Below, one piece after another: positions 8,092 through 17,825 of a DNA stretch of 41,705 nt. The translations under genes were made by a program, and so were the position numbers. Origin of the DNA: Beijerinckiaceae bacterium (GTDB lineage Bacteria > Pseudomonadota > Alphaproteobacteria > Rhizobiales > Beijerinckiaceae); NCBI GenBank assembly GCA_947453205.1, contig CANGFT010000040.1:1-41705 (forward strand). The letters run 5' to 3'. The notes below the pieces were generated by a model. That model saw only the letters and a list, made by a program, of their open reading frames with translations, searched no databases and was not told where the DNA came from. Within the stretch, counting starts at the first letter, position 1. Every line of letters starts with the position of its first letter.

Positions 8092-9354
8092 ATGGCCAGA
8101 TCTGAGGGCGACTCGAAGAACACGCTCTACTGCTCGTTCTGCGGCAAGAGCCAGCACGAAGTCCGCAAGCTGATCGCCGGTCCGACCGTGTTCATCTGCG
8201 ATGAATGCGTCGAGCTTTGCATGGACATCATCCGCGAGGAGAACAAGTCTTCGCTGGTGAAGAGCCGGGACGGCATCCCGACCCCGCGCGAAATCTGCAA
8301 GGTTCTCGATGACTATGTGATCGGCCAGTTCCAGGCCAAGCGCGTGCTCTCGGTGGCCGTCCACAACCATTACAAGCGCCTCAACCACGCGACCAAGCAT
8401 CAGGACGTGGAATTGGCGAAGTCGAACATCCTGCTGATCGGCCCCACTGGCTCCGGCAAGACCCTGCTCGCCCAGACGCTGGCGCGCATCCTCGACGTGC
8501 CCTTCACCATGGCCGACGCCACGACCCTGACGGAAGCGGGCTATGTGGGCGAGGATGTCGAGAACATCATCCTCAAGCTGCTGCAGGCCTCCGACTATAA
8601 TGTGGAGCGGGCGCAGCGCGGCATCGTCTATATCGACGAAATCGACAAGATCAGCCGCAAGTCCGACAATCCCTCCATCACCCGCGACGTGTCGGGCGAG
8701 GGCGTCCAGCAGGCGCTGCTCAAGATCATGGAAGGCACGGTCGCCAGCGTGCCGCCCCAGGGTGGGCGCAAGCATCCCCAGCAGGAGTTCCTGCAGGTGG
8801 ACACCACTAACATCCTCTTCATCTGCGGCGGCGCCTTCGCTGGCCTCGAGAAGATCATCTCCTCGCGCGGCAAGGGCACCTCCATGGGCTTCGGCGCCAG
8901 GGTTCAGGCCCCGGACGAGCGCCGCACCGGCGAGGTTTTCCGTCAGGTCGAGCCTGAGGATCTCCTGAAGTTCGGCCTGATCCCCGAATTCGTGGGCCGC
9001 TTGCCGGTCATCGCGACCCTCGAGGATCTCGACGAGGAAGCCCTGAAGAAGATTCTCGTCGACCCCAAGAACGCGCTGGTGAAGCAGTATCAGCGCCTGT
9101 TCGAAATGGAGAACACCGAACTCACCTTCCAGGACGAGGCGCTCAACGTCATCGCCCGCAAGGCGATCGAGCGGAAGACCGGCGCGCGCGGCCTGCGCTC
9201 CATCATGGAGGGCATCCTGCTCGACACCATGTTCGACCTGCCGGGGCTCGAAGGGGTTGAGCAGGTCGTCATCGGACCAGAAGTGGTCGATGGCAAGGCC
9301 CGGCCGCTCTACATCTATTCCGAGCGGGCCGAGAAGTCGGGCGCAAGCGCCTGA
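8092..9354 (+). CDS. clpX: ATP-dependent Clp protease ATP-binding subunit ClpX
   Basis: ClpX is the AAA+ unfoldase that recognises substrates such as ssrA-tagged proteins and feeds them to ClpP. Counted from ATG 8092 it has 420 residues. The zinc-binding domain has Cys14, Cys17, Cys36 and Cys39. Walker A is GPTGSGKT at 117-124 and Walker B ends in Asp182-Glu183 ([10 protein letters not shown]). The GYVG pore loop and a GFG ClpP-contact loop (SMGFGA) are present. Two adjacent ATGs (8089, 8092) and a GTG (8074) are possible starts; GGAG at 8082-8085 has better spacing to 8092. A strong terminator follows the gene. Confidence 0.97.
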   Translation: MARSEGDSKNTLYCSFCGKSQHEVRKLIAGPTVFICDECVELCMDIIREENKSSLVKSRDGIPTPREICKVLDDYVIGQFQAKRVLSVAVHNHYKRLNHATKHQDVELAKSNILLIGPTGSGKTLLAQTLARILDVPFTMADATTLTEAGYVGEDVENIILKLLQASDYNVERAQRGIVYIDEIDKISRKSDNPSITRDVSGEGVQQALLKIMEGTVASVPPQGGRKHPQQEFLQVDTTNILFICGGAFAGLEKIISSRGKGTSMGFGARVQAPDERRTGEVFRQVEPEDLLKFGLIPEFVGRLPVIATLEDLDEEALKKILVDPKNALVKQYQRLFEMENTELTFQDEALNVIARKAIERKTGARGLRSIMEGILLDTMFDLPGLEGVEQVVIGPEVVDGKARPLYIYSERAEKSGASA

Positions 9355-9374
9355 TTCGTAAAGTTTTCTAACGC

Positions 9375-9401
9375 AAGCCCCGGACCCGTTCCGGGGCTTT
9401 T
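9375..9401 (+). terminator. Intrinsic terminator after clpX
   Basis: A 10-bp stem AAGCCCCGGA (9375-9384) / TCCGGGGCTT (9390-9399) with a 5-base loop is followed by a short T-run. It lies 20 bases after the clpX stop codon and separates clpX from lon. Confidence 0.88.
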
Positions 9402-9666
9402 GCCGTGTCTGGGCCCCGTCGCCTGCCGCAGGGTTCGTCCGGGCGCGGGGCGGGGGCGCCCTTTGGCTGTTTGGCGCTGTTGAAATGCGTGGATAGACCC
9501 CCCATCTCACATCCTGACACTGAGAGGCGACTTTGAGCCCTCCCCCCATGGGCGTAAATTCGCATTAATCGAGTCGATTTGTCCCGGCTCGTTCTTTGCG
9601 GATTGACGTCCCGCCCCGTGATTGGCCATGCTGCTGATTCGGGGTCTGGACCCGGATAGGAAGCAC
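9402..9666 (+). other. clpX-lon intergenic region with heat-shock promoter
   Basis: The spacer between clpX and lon totals 312 bases. It contains the clpX terminator, the RpoH-type promoter at 9479-9507 and a leader of roughly 150 bases before the lon start. I find no supported coding region in it. Confidence 0.6.
9479..9507 (+). promoter_or_regulatory. RpoH (sigma-32) heat-shock promoter of lon
   Basis: GTTGAAA at 9479-9485 differs from the sigma-32 -35 consensus CTTGAAA at one base. CCCCATCT at 9500-9507 matches the -10 consensus CCCCATNT fully, and the spacer is 14 bases, within the known 11-16 range. Transcription would start near 9514, leaving a leader of about 150 bases before lon. Lon is a classical member of the RpoH regulon, so position and function agree. 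Confidence 0.75.
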
Positions 9667-12093
<2,427 letters not shown>

Positions 12094-12109
12094 AGCCAGC
12101 CCACAAGAG

Positions 12110-12142
12110 AAAGCCGCAGAGATTGATTCTCTGCGGCTTTTT
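12110..12142 (+). terminator. Intrinsic terminator after lon
   Basis: A perfect 12-bp stem AAAGCCGCAGAG (12110-12121) / CTCTGCGGCTTT (12129-12140) with a 7-base loop continues into a T-run (12138-12142) and a second T5 shortly after. This is the strongest terminator in the window. Confidence 0.95.
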
Positions 12143-12283
12143 GCGTTTTTGCAGCTTGCATAGGCGCGATTTGCCCTGTAGCACCCGGGGCGGGCCGAGA
12201 GCTTTGCATTATAGGCACAGGCCCCCGGCGCCGCGCTCGTTGGGCGAGCCGGCCACTTGTGCCACCAACAGGAAGACCTACAC

Positions 12284-12562
12284 ATGAACAAGACGGAACT
12301 CGTCGACCATATCGCGGCGCGCACTGAGACGACCAAGGCGGAAGCCGCAGCCGCTCTTGAGGCGGTGCTCGACGGCATCACCAATGCGCTGAAGAAGGGC
12401 GACGAAGTGCGCCTCGTTGGCTTTGGCACCTTCTCCGCCAAGCATCGCGCCGAGGCCAAGGGCCGCAACCCCACCACCGGCGCTGAGATCACCATCCCGG
12501 CTTCCACCAACGCCCGTTTCAAGACCGGCGCTGCGCTGAAGGCCGAACTGAACAAGAAGTAA
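12284..12562 (+). CDS. hupB: DNA-binding protein HU
   Basis: HU is a small histone-like dimer that bends and compacts DNA. The 92 residues show the whole family pattern: MNKTELVDHIA at the start, VRLVGFGTFSAKHRA in the body, the DNA-binding arm with GRNPTTGAEITIPAS, and FKTGAALKAELNKK at the end. The invariant Pro at the arm tip is present within RNPTTG. AGGAAG at 12270-12275 sets the start at 12284. It follows lon, as in many proteobacteria, but terminators on both sides make it monocistronic. Confidence 0.98.
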   Translation: MNKTELVDHIAARTETTKAEAAAALEAVLDGITNALKKGDEVRLVGFGTFSAKHRAEAKGRNPTTGAEITIPASTNARFKTGAALKAELNKK

Positions 12563-12585
12563 GCGGCGTTTTCGCGCGCGTTTTG

Positions 12586-12611
12586 GGGCGGTCCATGTGG
12601 CCGCCCTTTTT
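12586..12611 (+). terminator. Intrinsic terminator after hupB
   Basis: GGGCGGTC (12586-12593) pairs with GGCCGCCC (12599-12606), with one T-G pair and a 5-base loop. TTTTT follows at 12607-12611, 24 bases after the hupB stop codon. Confidence 0.85.
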
Positions 12612-12620
12612 CGTGGGGGC

Positions 12621-12649
12621 TTGCGCAAGAGGCCGAGGCCTGTCTAAAA
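12621..12649 (+). promoter_or_regulatory. Candidate promoter of tRNA-Val
   Basis: TTGCGC at 12621-12626 is followed after 16-17 bases by TCTAAA or CTAAAA (12643-12649), ending about 10 bases before the tRNA 5' end. Such weak -10 elements are common before alphaproteobacterial tRNA genes. Pattern match only. Confidence 0.35.
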
Positions 12650-12658
12650 CCCGGCCGG

Positions 12659-12734
12659 GGGCGGTTAGCTCAGTTGGTAGAGCGCCTGCTTTACACGCAG
12701 GATGTCGGCGGTTCGAGACCGTCACCGCCCACCA
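12659..12734 (+). tRNA. tRNA-Val (anticodon UAC)
   Basis: The acceptor stem GGGCGGT (12659-12665) pairs fully with ACCGCCC (12724-12730), then A and an encoded CCA to 12734. The anticodon stem CCTGC/GCAGG encloses TTTACAC with anticodon TAC. The D-arm GCTCAGTTGGTAGAGC and the T-loop GGTTCGAGACC are standard. The accessory catabolic region begins 12 bases beyond its 3' end. Confidence 0.98.
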
Positions 12735-12745
12735 TCCCCTGACGC

Positions 12746-13993
12746 TCAGTCCTTCAGCATCTTCACAAGCCAGGGCGTGACGACCTCGTTGCGGATGTCT
12801 TCCGAGCCCATTCTGGAATCTGACCCCATGTGTCGCCCCTCCGGGTTGATCCAGGCCTCCTTGGGCGCGCCGGGCAGCGTCTGCGCCACCAGATGCAGAT
12901 CGGCGATGGGCACCTGCGTGTCCTTGGCGCCATTCACCAGAAGCAGGCGTGTGGAGGGCTTGTCCAGCACGCCCAGGGTCTTCAGCGAGAGTTTCGGCCC
13001 ATAGGCGAGGAAGGCCTCCAGCCCCTCGACCTGATAGATCATCGAGCGCGCCGGCAGGAGGTCCATCAGATATTCGGGCGTCTTGAGCGCTGTCTGCTGC
13101 CATTCCGGCTGGAAATAGTGATGCGCGGGAAGCCCCTGCGCGACCACTGCGCGCAGGCGCGCCCGTTCGACCACCGACATTTTCACCGCCCAGTAGCCGC
13201 TCCAGCTCCCGCCATAGAAGGCCAGCCGCCCCGCGTCGATCTCCGGCCGTTTGGTCAGATGATCCAGCGCCGCGGAGAACATGCGCTCCGCATCCACATC
13301 GACCTTGATCGGCGCCTGTCCGGTGCCAGGCATGTCCGTGACGAAGATGCCGATTCCCTTGTCCAGCAGATCCTCGTTGCGCTCCGCCCATTCCTCCTTG
13401 CGGCTGTCGAGGGCCGTGGCGAAATAGACCAGCGGCACCTTGCCCGACGCCTTGGGCAGACGCAGGTAGCCGACGATCTCCTTTCCTTCGAAGGGAATGC
13501 GCACCACCTCCAGCTTCGGCTCGAGATAGCGCCCATAGGCCAGAAAGGCTTCGATGCCGCGCTCGTATGCGCGTTGCTTCTGCGGCGAATTGTTGGTGGG
13601 GTAATGGGCGATCTTGAACAGGCGATAGGCCGAGATGAAGGCTTCCCGCGCCTCGTCGATCTTCCCCTCCGCTTCAAACTTGCGGCCCTGCGCGAAGTAA
13701 CGCTCCGCAGGCCCCATGAAGCCGTTCGCCCAGTCGTCCCGATCCATCGTCTTGATGGCGGCGACCGCCTCCTGAACATCTGCGGCCTTCACTTTGGCGG
13801 CGGGACTGCGCTGGGGTTCGCGCGCGGCGCGCTCGACGATTTCCTTCTTGAGTTCTTCGAGGGAGCGGGACGTGACCTGATCCACCGCCATGGCGCCGTT
13901 CACGGGGAAGGCGGCTGCGAGGGCGAAGCTGATGAGGGCCGCGCGCGCCGCGCCGCGCAGCAATGACTTTTGTGGTCTGTTGCGATGATTCAC
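12746..13993 (-). CDS. Exported alpha/beta hydrolase, FrsA/peptidase S9-like
   Basis: This protein of 415 residues starts at GTG 13993, chosen because GGGGGGA lies 7 bases upstream; an ATG at 14008 would destroy that site. A Sec signal peptide is clear: basic N-terminus, hydrophobic AALISFALAAAF, cleavage after GAMA near residue 37. A helical segment (about 45-160) precedes the hydrolase core. The nucleophile elbow is GGSWSGY (262-268; Ser264), close to GGSWGGY of prolyl-oligopeptidase-like enzymes, with NGAKDTQVP as the acid loop and GRHMG as the probable catalytic His. The layout resembles the FrsA/DUF1100 esterase group. It faces tRNA-Val and diverges from a substrate-binding protein gene. 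Substrate unknown. Confidence 0.8.
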   Translation of the reverse strand: MNHRNRPQKSLLRGAARAALISFALAAAFPVNGAMAVDQVTSRSLEELKKEIVERAAREPQRSPAAKVKAADVQEAVAAIKTMDRDDWANGFMGPAERYFAQGRKFEAEGKIDEAREAFISAYRLFKIAHYPTNNSPQKQRAYERGIEAFLAYGRYLEPKLEVVRIPFEGKEIVGYLRLPKASGKVPLVYFATALDSRKEEWAERNEDLLDKGIGIFVTDMPGTGQAPIKVDVDAERMFSAALDHLTKRPEIDAGRLAFYGGSWSGYWAVKMSVVERARLRAVVAQGLPAHHYFQPEWQQTALKTPEYLMDLLPARSMIYQVEGLEAFLAYGPKLSLKTLGVLDKPSTRLLLVNGAKDTQVPIADLHLVAQTLPGAPKEAWINPEGRHMGSDSRMGSEDIRNEVVTPWLVKMLKD

Positions 13994-14174
13994 GTCTTGT
14001 CCCCCCATATTTGGCGCCCCGTCTTCGTTCGGGTCTCTTGTCAGCATCCCCGAGCCGCAGGTTTGCGTCAATGGCGCTGGCGCCGCCGACTTGCCAAGCG
14101 TCGATGCGGCGATCAGACTTGGCGAAATGGCGGCCGGCCTGCGGGGCGAGGGCCGCCAATGACGGGGGGATCTC

Positions 14175-15197
14175 ATGCGGGTGACGGCGGCTGTTCTTTC
14201 TTTGCTCGGCGCATGCCTGGCGCCCCTTGCCGCACAGGCGCAGACGCTTGAGGCCCTTTATGAGGCCGCCAAGCGCGAAGGCCTCGTCTCCTGGTATTCG
14301 GTCATCCTCGCCAATGAGGCGGCGCTGCCGATGGCGCGGGCTTTTGAAGCGCGCTACCCCGGCGTGAAGGTCGATCATCAGCGCGGGAACACCGTCGCCA
14401 ACGCCAGAAAAATCATCGAGGAGGCGAAGGCCGGCAAGCCGCTCGGCGATGTCTTCGACGGCTCCACCACCGTCGTGCCCCTGCTGGAGGCGGGCCTCGT
14501 GGAGCCATGGAAGGCGCCTGCGGCCGCCGACATCCCCGAGCGATACCGCGATCCCGAGGGGCGCTGGAGCGCGGTGCTGCTGGAGTTTCTGACGGTGGGC
14601 TATGACGTGGACGCTGTGGCCCCTGCCGATGTTCCCAGAAGCCGTGCGGATCTTCTCGACCCCAAATGGCGGGGCAAGATGATCTGGAGCGCTTCGCCGG
14701 GCCTGACCGGAGGCGCCGGCTTCGTGGCCAATGTGCTCATGGATATGGGCGAGGCGGCGGGCAAGGACTATCTCGCCAAGCTGAAGTCCCAGAACATCGC
14801 GGCGCATTCGGGCGACGGCCATGCGGTCATCGGGGAGATCGCGGCGAAGAAATTTTCGCTGGGCCTGCAGATCTTCAATCACCACACCTTCATCGAACGC
14901 AGCAGGGGGCACAACATCCAGTGGGTGAAGATGGAGCCGATCCTCAGCTTCTCAAACAACATCGGCCTCGTGCGCGGCGCGCCCCATCCCAACGCCGCCA
15001 AGCTCTTCATCAACTTCGTCCTCTCGCCGGAAGGGCAGGCGATCATCCGCGACGGGCGCCACATCCCCGCGAGCGACACGGTCGATGCGCTGGAGCCCGG
15101 GCTCAAACAGGGCTTTCGCGTGAACTATGTCAGCCCCGTCATGGCGGCGCAGAAGATGAAAGACTGGCAGTCCACCTATTCGGCGATCTTTGAATGA
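14175..15197 (+). CDS. Periplasmic substrate-binding protein, Fe(III)-type ABC family (orphan)
   Basis: This is a 340-residue exported binding protein with signal peptide 1-23 (cleavage near AQAQ) and a mature start TLEALYEAAKREGLVSWYS, characteristic of the extracellular solute-binding family 1 / FbpA-AfuA group. Other family features are LLDPKWRGKMIW (about 157-168), HPNAAKLFINFVLSPEGQ and the final YVSPVM region. Members of this group bind ferric iron or, in many soil bacteria, small organic ligands such as carboxylates. No permease or ATPase is adjacent, so the ligand cannot be read from context. A strong GGGGGGA site precedes the ATG. It shares a 181-base divergent promoter region with the hydrolase at 12746-13993. 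Confidence 0.85.
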   Translation: MRVTAAVLSLLGACLAPLAAQAQTLEALYEAAKREGLVSWYSVILANEAALPMARAFEARYPGVKVDHQRGNTVANARKIIEEAKAGKPLGDVFDGSTTVVPLLEAGLVEPWKAPAAADIPERYRDPEGRWSAVLLEFLTVGYDVDAVAPADVPRSRADLLDPKWRGKMIWSASPGLTGGAGFVANVLMDMGEAAGKDYLAKLKSQNIAAHSGDGHAVIGEIAAKKFSLGLQIFNHHTFIERSRGHNIQWVKMEPILSFSNNIGLVRGAPHPNAAKLFINFVLSPEGQAIIRDGRHIPASDTVDALEPGLKQGFRVNYVSPVMAAQKMKDWQSTYSAIFE

Positions 15198-15348
15198 TGC
15201 GCTGAGTGGCCTGATGCGCTTTGGCATGGGCCGCTTTTCCCGGCCAACCCTTTCGTGCTAATCGCCTTGTCAGGCCCCCGCATCCGCAGGCCATCCCACC
15301 CAACGCATCCCCGGATGCCCACGAACCACTCACCTGAGAGGACGACCC

Positions 15349-16305
15349 ATGAGATTTTGCATCAGCGGGAACGGCGCCATGGCCAATGCCCATCTGAAGG
15401 CGATCAAGGCCATCGCCGGTTCTGAAGTCACGGTTTTGCAGAGCCGCACCCAGGAAGGCGCTGACAAGACCGCCGGCGAATATGGCGTCCCCGTCGCCCT
15501 GACCAGTTTTGAAGAAGCCGTCAACCGCAAGGACGTCGACGCCGTCATCATCACCGGCCCGACCCAGGTCCATGCGGATCAGGCCGAGATCGCCATGCGC
15601 GCGGGCAAGCATGTGCTCATCGAAATCCCCATGTGCGACAGCGTGGCCGACGCCGAGCGCATCGTGCGGGTGCAGCAGGAGACGGGCGTCACCGCCATGG
15701 CCGGCCATGTGCGCCGCTTCAACCCCAGCCACCAGCTCATGAACCAGAAGCTGCGCAAGGAAGGCGTGTTCCTGCAGCAGATGCAGGCGCACACCCACTT
15801 CTTCCGCCGCACCAACATGAACGCGCTCGGCCAGCCGCGCTCCTGGGTCGACCATCTGCTCTGGCACCATGCCTGCCACACGGTCGATCTCTTCTCCTAC
15901 CAGACAGGCGAAGAAGTCTCTGTCGTCTCGGCGGTGCAGGGCCCCTATCATCCCGAGCTCAAGATCGCCATGGACATGGGCATCGTGATGAAGACGCCGA
16001 AGGGCTCGATCTGCGTGCTCTCGCTGTCCTTCAATGACGAAGGCCCGATCGGCTCGCCCTATCGCTATATCTGCGACAAGGGCACCTGGGTGTCCTTCTA
16101 TGACGACCTGACCGACGGCTTCGGCAAGAAGCTCGACCTTGCGGGCGTCGCCCCCTCCATGAACGGCTTCGAAAATCAGGACCGCGAATTCATCGCCGCC
16201 ATCGAAGGCATTCGCGCCCCGAACTGCTCGGTCGCCGACGCCCTCGCCACGATGAAGGTTCTGGGCAAGATCGAGGACATGCTCCTCGCCGACGATCCGA
16301 AATAA
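15349..16305 (+). CDS. Gfo/Idh/MocA-family dehydrogenase, LigC-like (CHMS dehydrogenase)
   Basis: This is a 318-residue NAD(P)-dependent oxidoreductase. The Rossmann motif is GNGAMANAH (7-15). The distinctive blocks MAGHVRRFNPSHQ (117-129), FFRRTNMNALGQPRSW (151-166), DHLLWHHACHTVD (168-180), AVQGPYHPELKIAMDM (195-210) and MNGFENQDREFIAA match what I recall of LigC, the 4-carboxy-2-hydroxymuconate-6-semialdehyde dehydrogenase of the protocatechuate 4,5-cleavage pathway. The family's usual EKP is EIP (92-94), as I also recall for LigC. The other genes of that pathway are not in the window, so the exact substrate is open. AGAGGA lies 6 bases before the ATG and a terminator closes the unit. Confidence 0.8.
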   Translation: MRFCISGNGAMANAHLKAIKAIAGSEVTVLQSRTQEGADKTAGEYGVPVALTSFEEAVNRKDVDAVIITGPTQVHADQAEIAMRAGKHVLIEIPMCDSVADAERIVRVQQETGVTAMAGHVRRFNPSHQLMNQKLRKEGVFLQQMQAHTHFFRRTNMNALGQPRSWVDHLLWHHACHTVDLFSYQTGEEVSVVSAVQGPYHPELKIAMDMGIVMKTPKGSICVLSLSFNDEGPIGSPYRYICDKGTWVSFYDDLTDGFGKKLDLAGVAPSMNGFENQDREFIAAIEGIRAPNCSVADALATMKVLGKIEDMLLADDPK

Positions 16306-16342
16306 TCGCATCTTTTCAAAGACAGCGAAGAGTGGACATCCG

Positions 16343-16371
16343 TCCCGCCGGTTTCGACCGGCGGGATTTTT
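16343..16371 (+). terminator. Intrinsic terminator after the LigC-like gene
   Basis: A perfect 9-bp stem TCCCGCCGG (16343-16351) / CCGGCGGGA (16358-16366) with a 6-base loop is followed by TTTTT (16367-16371). Confidence 0.93.
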
Positions 16372-16478
16372 CATGGGCCGACGCGGGTTGTGCAGGGCCG
16401 GACTTGGCGAGGGGCGATTTTTATGCGGATATAGGCGGATAAATCAGAACAATCGCGAATGCGAGCCAAGGGGGAGAC

Positions 16479-17351
16479 ATGACAGATCTCAGATATGAAG
16501 CGCCAGGCAGCTTGAGCGCGGCGGTCGCGCTGCTCAGCGACGCAAAGGGACTTGCGCGCGTGATGGCCGGCGGGACCGATGTGATCGTCCAGATGGAGAT
16601 GGATCTGATCGAGCCCGAGCTGATCGTCGACATCAAGAAGATCCCGGAGCTGCGCGGCGTCAGCCCTGAGGATGGCGGCTTTCGCGTGGGCGCGGCCACT
16701 ACGGGCATGCAGCTTTGCGACCACGCGGCCTTCGCCGCCGCATGGCCGGGGGTCATTGATGGCGTCAAGCTGATCGGCTCGATTCAGGTCAAGGGCCGCG
16801 CCTCCATGGGCGGCAATCTCTGCAACGCCTCTCCCGGCGCCGACAGCGTGCCGCCGATGATCGCGGCCGGCGCCGTCGCCCGCGTGGTCGGGCCCGACGG
16901 GGTGCGCGACGTTCCGGTGGAGCAGATCCCCACGGGGCCGGGCAAGACCTCGCTCGCCAGGGGGGAGATCATCTCCTCATTCTTCTTCCCGCCGCGCGCC
17001 AAGGGCTCGGGCGACGCCTATATGCGCTTCACCCCGCGCACCGAAATGGACATTGCGGTGACCGGCGTCGCCATCAATCTCACGCTGGACGCCAGCGGCC
17101 TGTGCACAGCGGCCCGCGTCGCCATCGGCGCGGTCGCGCCCACAGCCCTGCTCGTGAGGGAGGCTGGCGAGGCGCTGGTCGGCACGAAGGTCGATGACGC
17201 CGCGATCGAGAAGCTCGTGGCCGCCGTGCGCGCGGCCTGCAGGCCCATTGACGACAAGCGCGGAACCAAGGCGTTCCGCATCGAGGTGACAGGCGTGCTC
17301 GCCCGGCGTGTGGCGCTGGCCGCTCTGGAACGCGCGAGGGCGACGCCATGA
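16479..17351 (+). CDS. Molybdenum hydroxylase, FAD-binding medium subunit
   Basis: This is the FAD subunit (290 residues) of a xanthine-dehydrogenase/CO-dehydrogenase-family enzyme; it passes electrons from the iron-sulfur subunit to the acceptor. FAD-binding motifs are MAGGTD (29-34) and MGGNLCNASPGAD (110-122), followed by the C-terminal CO_deh_flav_C-type domain. It has no 40-residue iron-sulfur insert of the kind found in 4-hydroxybenzoyl-CoA reductase HcrB. The ATG has a purine-rich GGGGGAG just upstream. Its TGA overlaps the next gene's ATG (ATGA), so the three subunits are translationally coupled in medium-small-large order. Confidence 0.92.
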   Translation: MTDLRYEAPGSLSAAVALLSDAKGLARVMAGGTDVIVQMEMDLIEPELIVDIKKIPELRGVSPEDGGFRVGAATTGMQLCDHAAFAAAWPGVIDGVKLIGSIQVKGRASMGGNLCNASPGADSVPPMIAAGAVARVVGPDGVRDVPVEQIPTGPGKTSLARGEIISSFFFPPRAKGSGDAYMRFTPRTEMDIAVTGVAINLTLDASGLCTAARVAIGAVAPTALLVREAGEALVGTKVDDAAIEKLVAAVRAACRPIDDKRGTKAFRIEVTGVLARRVALAALERARATP

Positions 17352-17824
17352 AAAAGCATCACATCACCCTGAACGTGAATGGCGACGATTACGACGCGCT
17401 TGTGGAGCCGCAGCAGTCGCTGCTCGACGTGCTGCGTGACACGCTGATGCTCACAGGCACCAAGGAGGGCTGCGCCACCGGCGATTGCGGGGCCTGCTCG
17501 GTCATCGTGGACGGCGTCTTGCAATGCGCCTGCCTGATGCTGGGCATGGAGGCTGAGGGCGTCCGTGTCGAGACCATCGAAGGCATGGCGCAGGGCGGCG
17601 ATCTGCATCCCCTGCAGAAGGCTTTCCTGACCCACAACGGCCTGCAATGCGGCATCTGCACCCCCGGCGTTCTGGTGGCGGCGAAAGCCCTGCTGGAGCG
17701 CAATCCCGACCCCACGGAGACCGAGGTCCGCTATTGGCTCGCCGGAAATCTGTGCCGCTGCACGGGCTACGACAAGCTGATTCAATCAGTGCTCATCGCC
17801 GCCAAAGAAATGAGAGGGGCATGA
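17348..17824 (+). CDS. Molybdenum hydroxylase, [2Fe-2S] small subunit
   Basis: This is a 158-residue protein with two [2Fe-2S] clusters. The plant-ferredoxin-type cluster uses Cys42, Cys47, Cys50 and Cys60 (GCATGDCGAC then LQC). The second, C-terminal cluster uses Cys101, Cys104, Cys136 and Cys138 (CGIC ... CRC), with the usual Gln100 next to the molybdopterin. All eight ligands are present, so the electron path from molybdenum to FAD is intact. It overlaps the upstream gene by 4 bases and ends 1 base before the large-subunit ATG. Confidence 0.96.
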   Translation: MKKHHITLNVNGDDYDALVEPQQSLLDVLRDTLMLTGTKEGCATGDCGACSVIVDGVLQCACLMLGMEAEGVRVETIEGMAQGGDLHPLQKAFLTHNGLQCGICTPGVLVAAKALLERNPDPTETEVRYWLAGNLCRCTGYDKLIQSVLIAAKEMRGA

Positions 17825-17825
17825 C

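Noticed and set aside
16479-17351. Identity as 4-hydroxybenzoyl-CoA reductase
   Set aside because: The FAD subunit lacks the extra four-Cys iron-sulfur insert of HcrB and no CoA ligase gene is nearby.
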